Assembly: GCA_002728565.1 (NCBI GenBank)
Contig: PBUX01000044.1
Location: 6,875 to 12,160, forward strand
Source: Methanobacteriota archaeon
Lineage (GTDB): Archaea > Thermoplasmatota > Poseidoniia > Poseidoniales > Thalassarchaeaceae
DNA: 5,286 nucleotides
Direction: 5' to 3'
The translations under genes were made by a program, and so were the position numbers. Below the pieces are notes generated by a model. That model was not told the origin of the DNA, ran no database searches, and saw only the letters and a program-made list of their open reading frames with translations. How positions within the stretch are numbered: position 1 is the first letter of the stretch; every line of letters begins with the position of its first letter. This document shows positions 4,766 to 5,286 of this stretch, piece by piece.

Positions 4766-5286
4766 ATGCAGCAGACAACCATGGCGGTACTAACCCTCTA
4801 CGGGGTACTGGCTCTGACTATGTTTGGACTCTGGCTCAAGCACAGATCCGTATTGATCCAGAGAGAGAAAATGCATGCTAGACTCGGATCGATGAAGGGA
4901 GATTTGAGCGCCACTTCCAAGCAGCTAGACCTCCTTTCCAGAGGGGTCGAGACCATACTCTCTGACTCGCCTGAGGTGCACGAACTATTGACAGTGCACC
5001 AATCTCTAGAATCAGCCGAGTCCTTATTGTTCAATCAGGGAATTCCAATCAGCAACAGTGAAGCAGTCGCGATTGCTACTCATGCAGCCAAAGCCATACT
5101 TGCTCATCATCCTTCAACTGATGATTCCGGAGGAAGCTCAACCGTCCCCGGCCTGATTCCTCTTTCGAGGAGATTCGCGGCCGTCATTACCGAGGCTGAG
5201 ATGATGGCCGAGGACATAGAGCTGACCGCAGACCAGCATCGAAGAATGGGAGAGCTATTCCTAGCCTCTGAAAGAGCCGATTGGGC
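4766..5286 (+). CDS. Membrane-anchored helical protein of unknown function (5' part)
   Basis: An open frame of 173 codons that runs off the right edge. Residues 6-24 (MAVLTLYGVLALTMFGLWL) form a single N-terminal membrane segment followed by K-H-R, so the positive-inside rule puts the rest of the protein in the cytoplasm. After it come long amphipathic helices: about 29-75 (REKMHARLGSMKGDL, KQLDLLSRGVETIL), 78-96, and after a Ser/Gly-rich linker around 125-135, a further helical stretch ending HRRMGELFLASERADW. Anchor plus helical bundle resembles the LemA layout, and LDLLSRGVETIL is loosely like LemA's LIPNLVETV, but I would not assign the family. The ATG at 4766 has GAGG only 3 nt upstream; the ATG at 4781, five codons later, begins right at the membrane helix and is an equal alternative. 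An in-frame TGA at 4724 excludes longer starts. It follows the dnaG stem-loops on the same strand. Confidence 0.72.
   Translation, partial: MQQTTMAVLTLYGVLALTMFGLWLKHRSVLIQREKMHARLGSMKGDLSATSKQLDLLSRGVETILSDSPEVHELLTVHQSLESAESLLFNQGIPISNSEAVAIATHAAKAILAHHPSTDDSGGSSTVPGLIPLSRRFAAVITEAEMMAEDIELTADQHRRMGELFLASERADW

Noticed and set aside
4723..4893. Short plus-strand frame starting MSRSHQKSL
   Set aside because: It overlaps the anchored protein out of frame and ends early, with no SD and no recognisable content.
4798..5034. Minus-strand 78-codon frame in the right-hand region
   Set aside because: It is antisense to the membrane-anchored protein frame, which has a coherent anchor and helices.
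1..5286. CRISPR array, insertion sequence or other mobile element
   Set aside because: No spaced direct repeats, terminal inverted repeats, transposase or integrase motifs were seen.

Overview
This window looks like archaeal chromosomal DNA, probably euryarchaeal. The deciding gene is a complete archaeal-type DnaG primase (3495-4664). It has the archaeal N-terminal block, a Toprim core with EGRND and DGDRGG, and the archaeal C-terminal domain. It lacks the zinc finger and helicase-binding parts of bacterial DnaG. Base composition is close to balanced. Genes are tightly packed, starts include GTG and TTG, and several genes have good Shine-Dalgarno (SD) sequences. An uncultured marine Thermoplasmatota-type (Marine Group II/III-like) origin would fit, but that lineage is my inference and I have no search result for it.

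Layout, left to right. (1) Bases 1-83, minus: the 5' end of a PLP-dependent cystathionine gamma-synthase/lyase family gene that runs off the left edge. (2) 150-650, minus: a DUF454/YbaN-type four-helix membrane protein, just upstream of (1) on the same strand. (3) 720-1355, plus: PurN, glycinamide ribonucleotide formyltransferase, divergent from (2) across 69 bp. (4) 1335-3304, minus: a tight four-gene operon read right to left. It holds a TerB-like helical protein, a 219-aa helical (possibly HEAT/AlkD-like) protein, a 78-aa helical protein, and a MobA-like nucleotidyltransferase. Its junctions are a 4-bp overlap, a 1-bp overlap and a 4-nt gap, and the last gene's SD contains the preceding stop codon. 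The mobA tail overlaps the purN tail by 21 bp. (5) 3305-3494: a divergent spacer with an A/T-rich part next to the operon and a run of GC-rich hairpins just before the dnaG ribosome-binding site. (6) 3495-4664, plus: dnaG. (7) 4668-4712: two stem-loops, the second followed by T4. (8) 4766-5286, plus: the 5' part of a membrane-anchored helical protein that runs off the right edge.

Most named genes are housekeeping: sulfur amino acid metabolism, purine synthesis, molybdenum cofactor maturation and RNA/DNA metabolism. The parts not explained by known families are the three proteins co-translated ahead of mobA, the structured dnaG leader, and the anchored protein after dnaG. I see no tRNA, rRNA, CRISPR array, insertion sequence or other mobile element.
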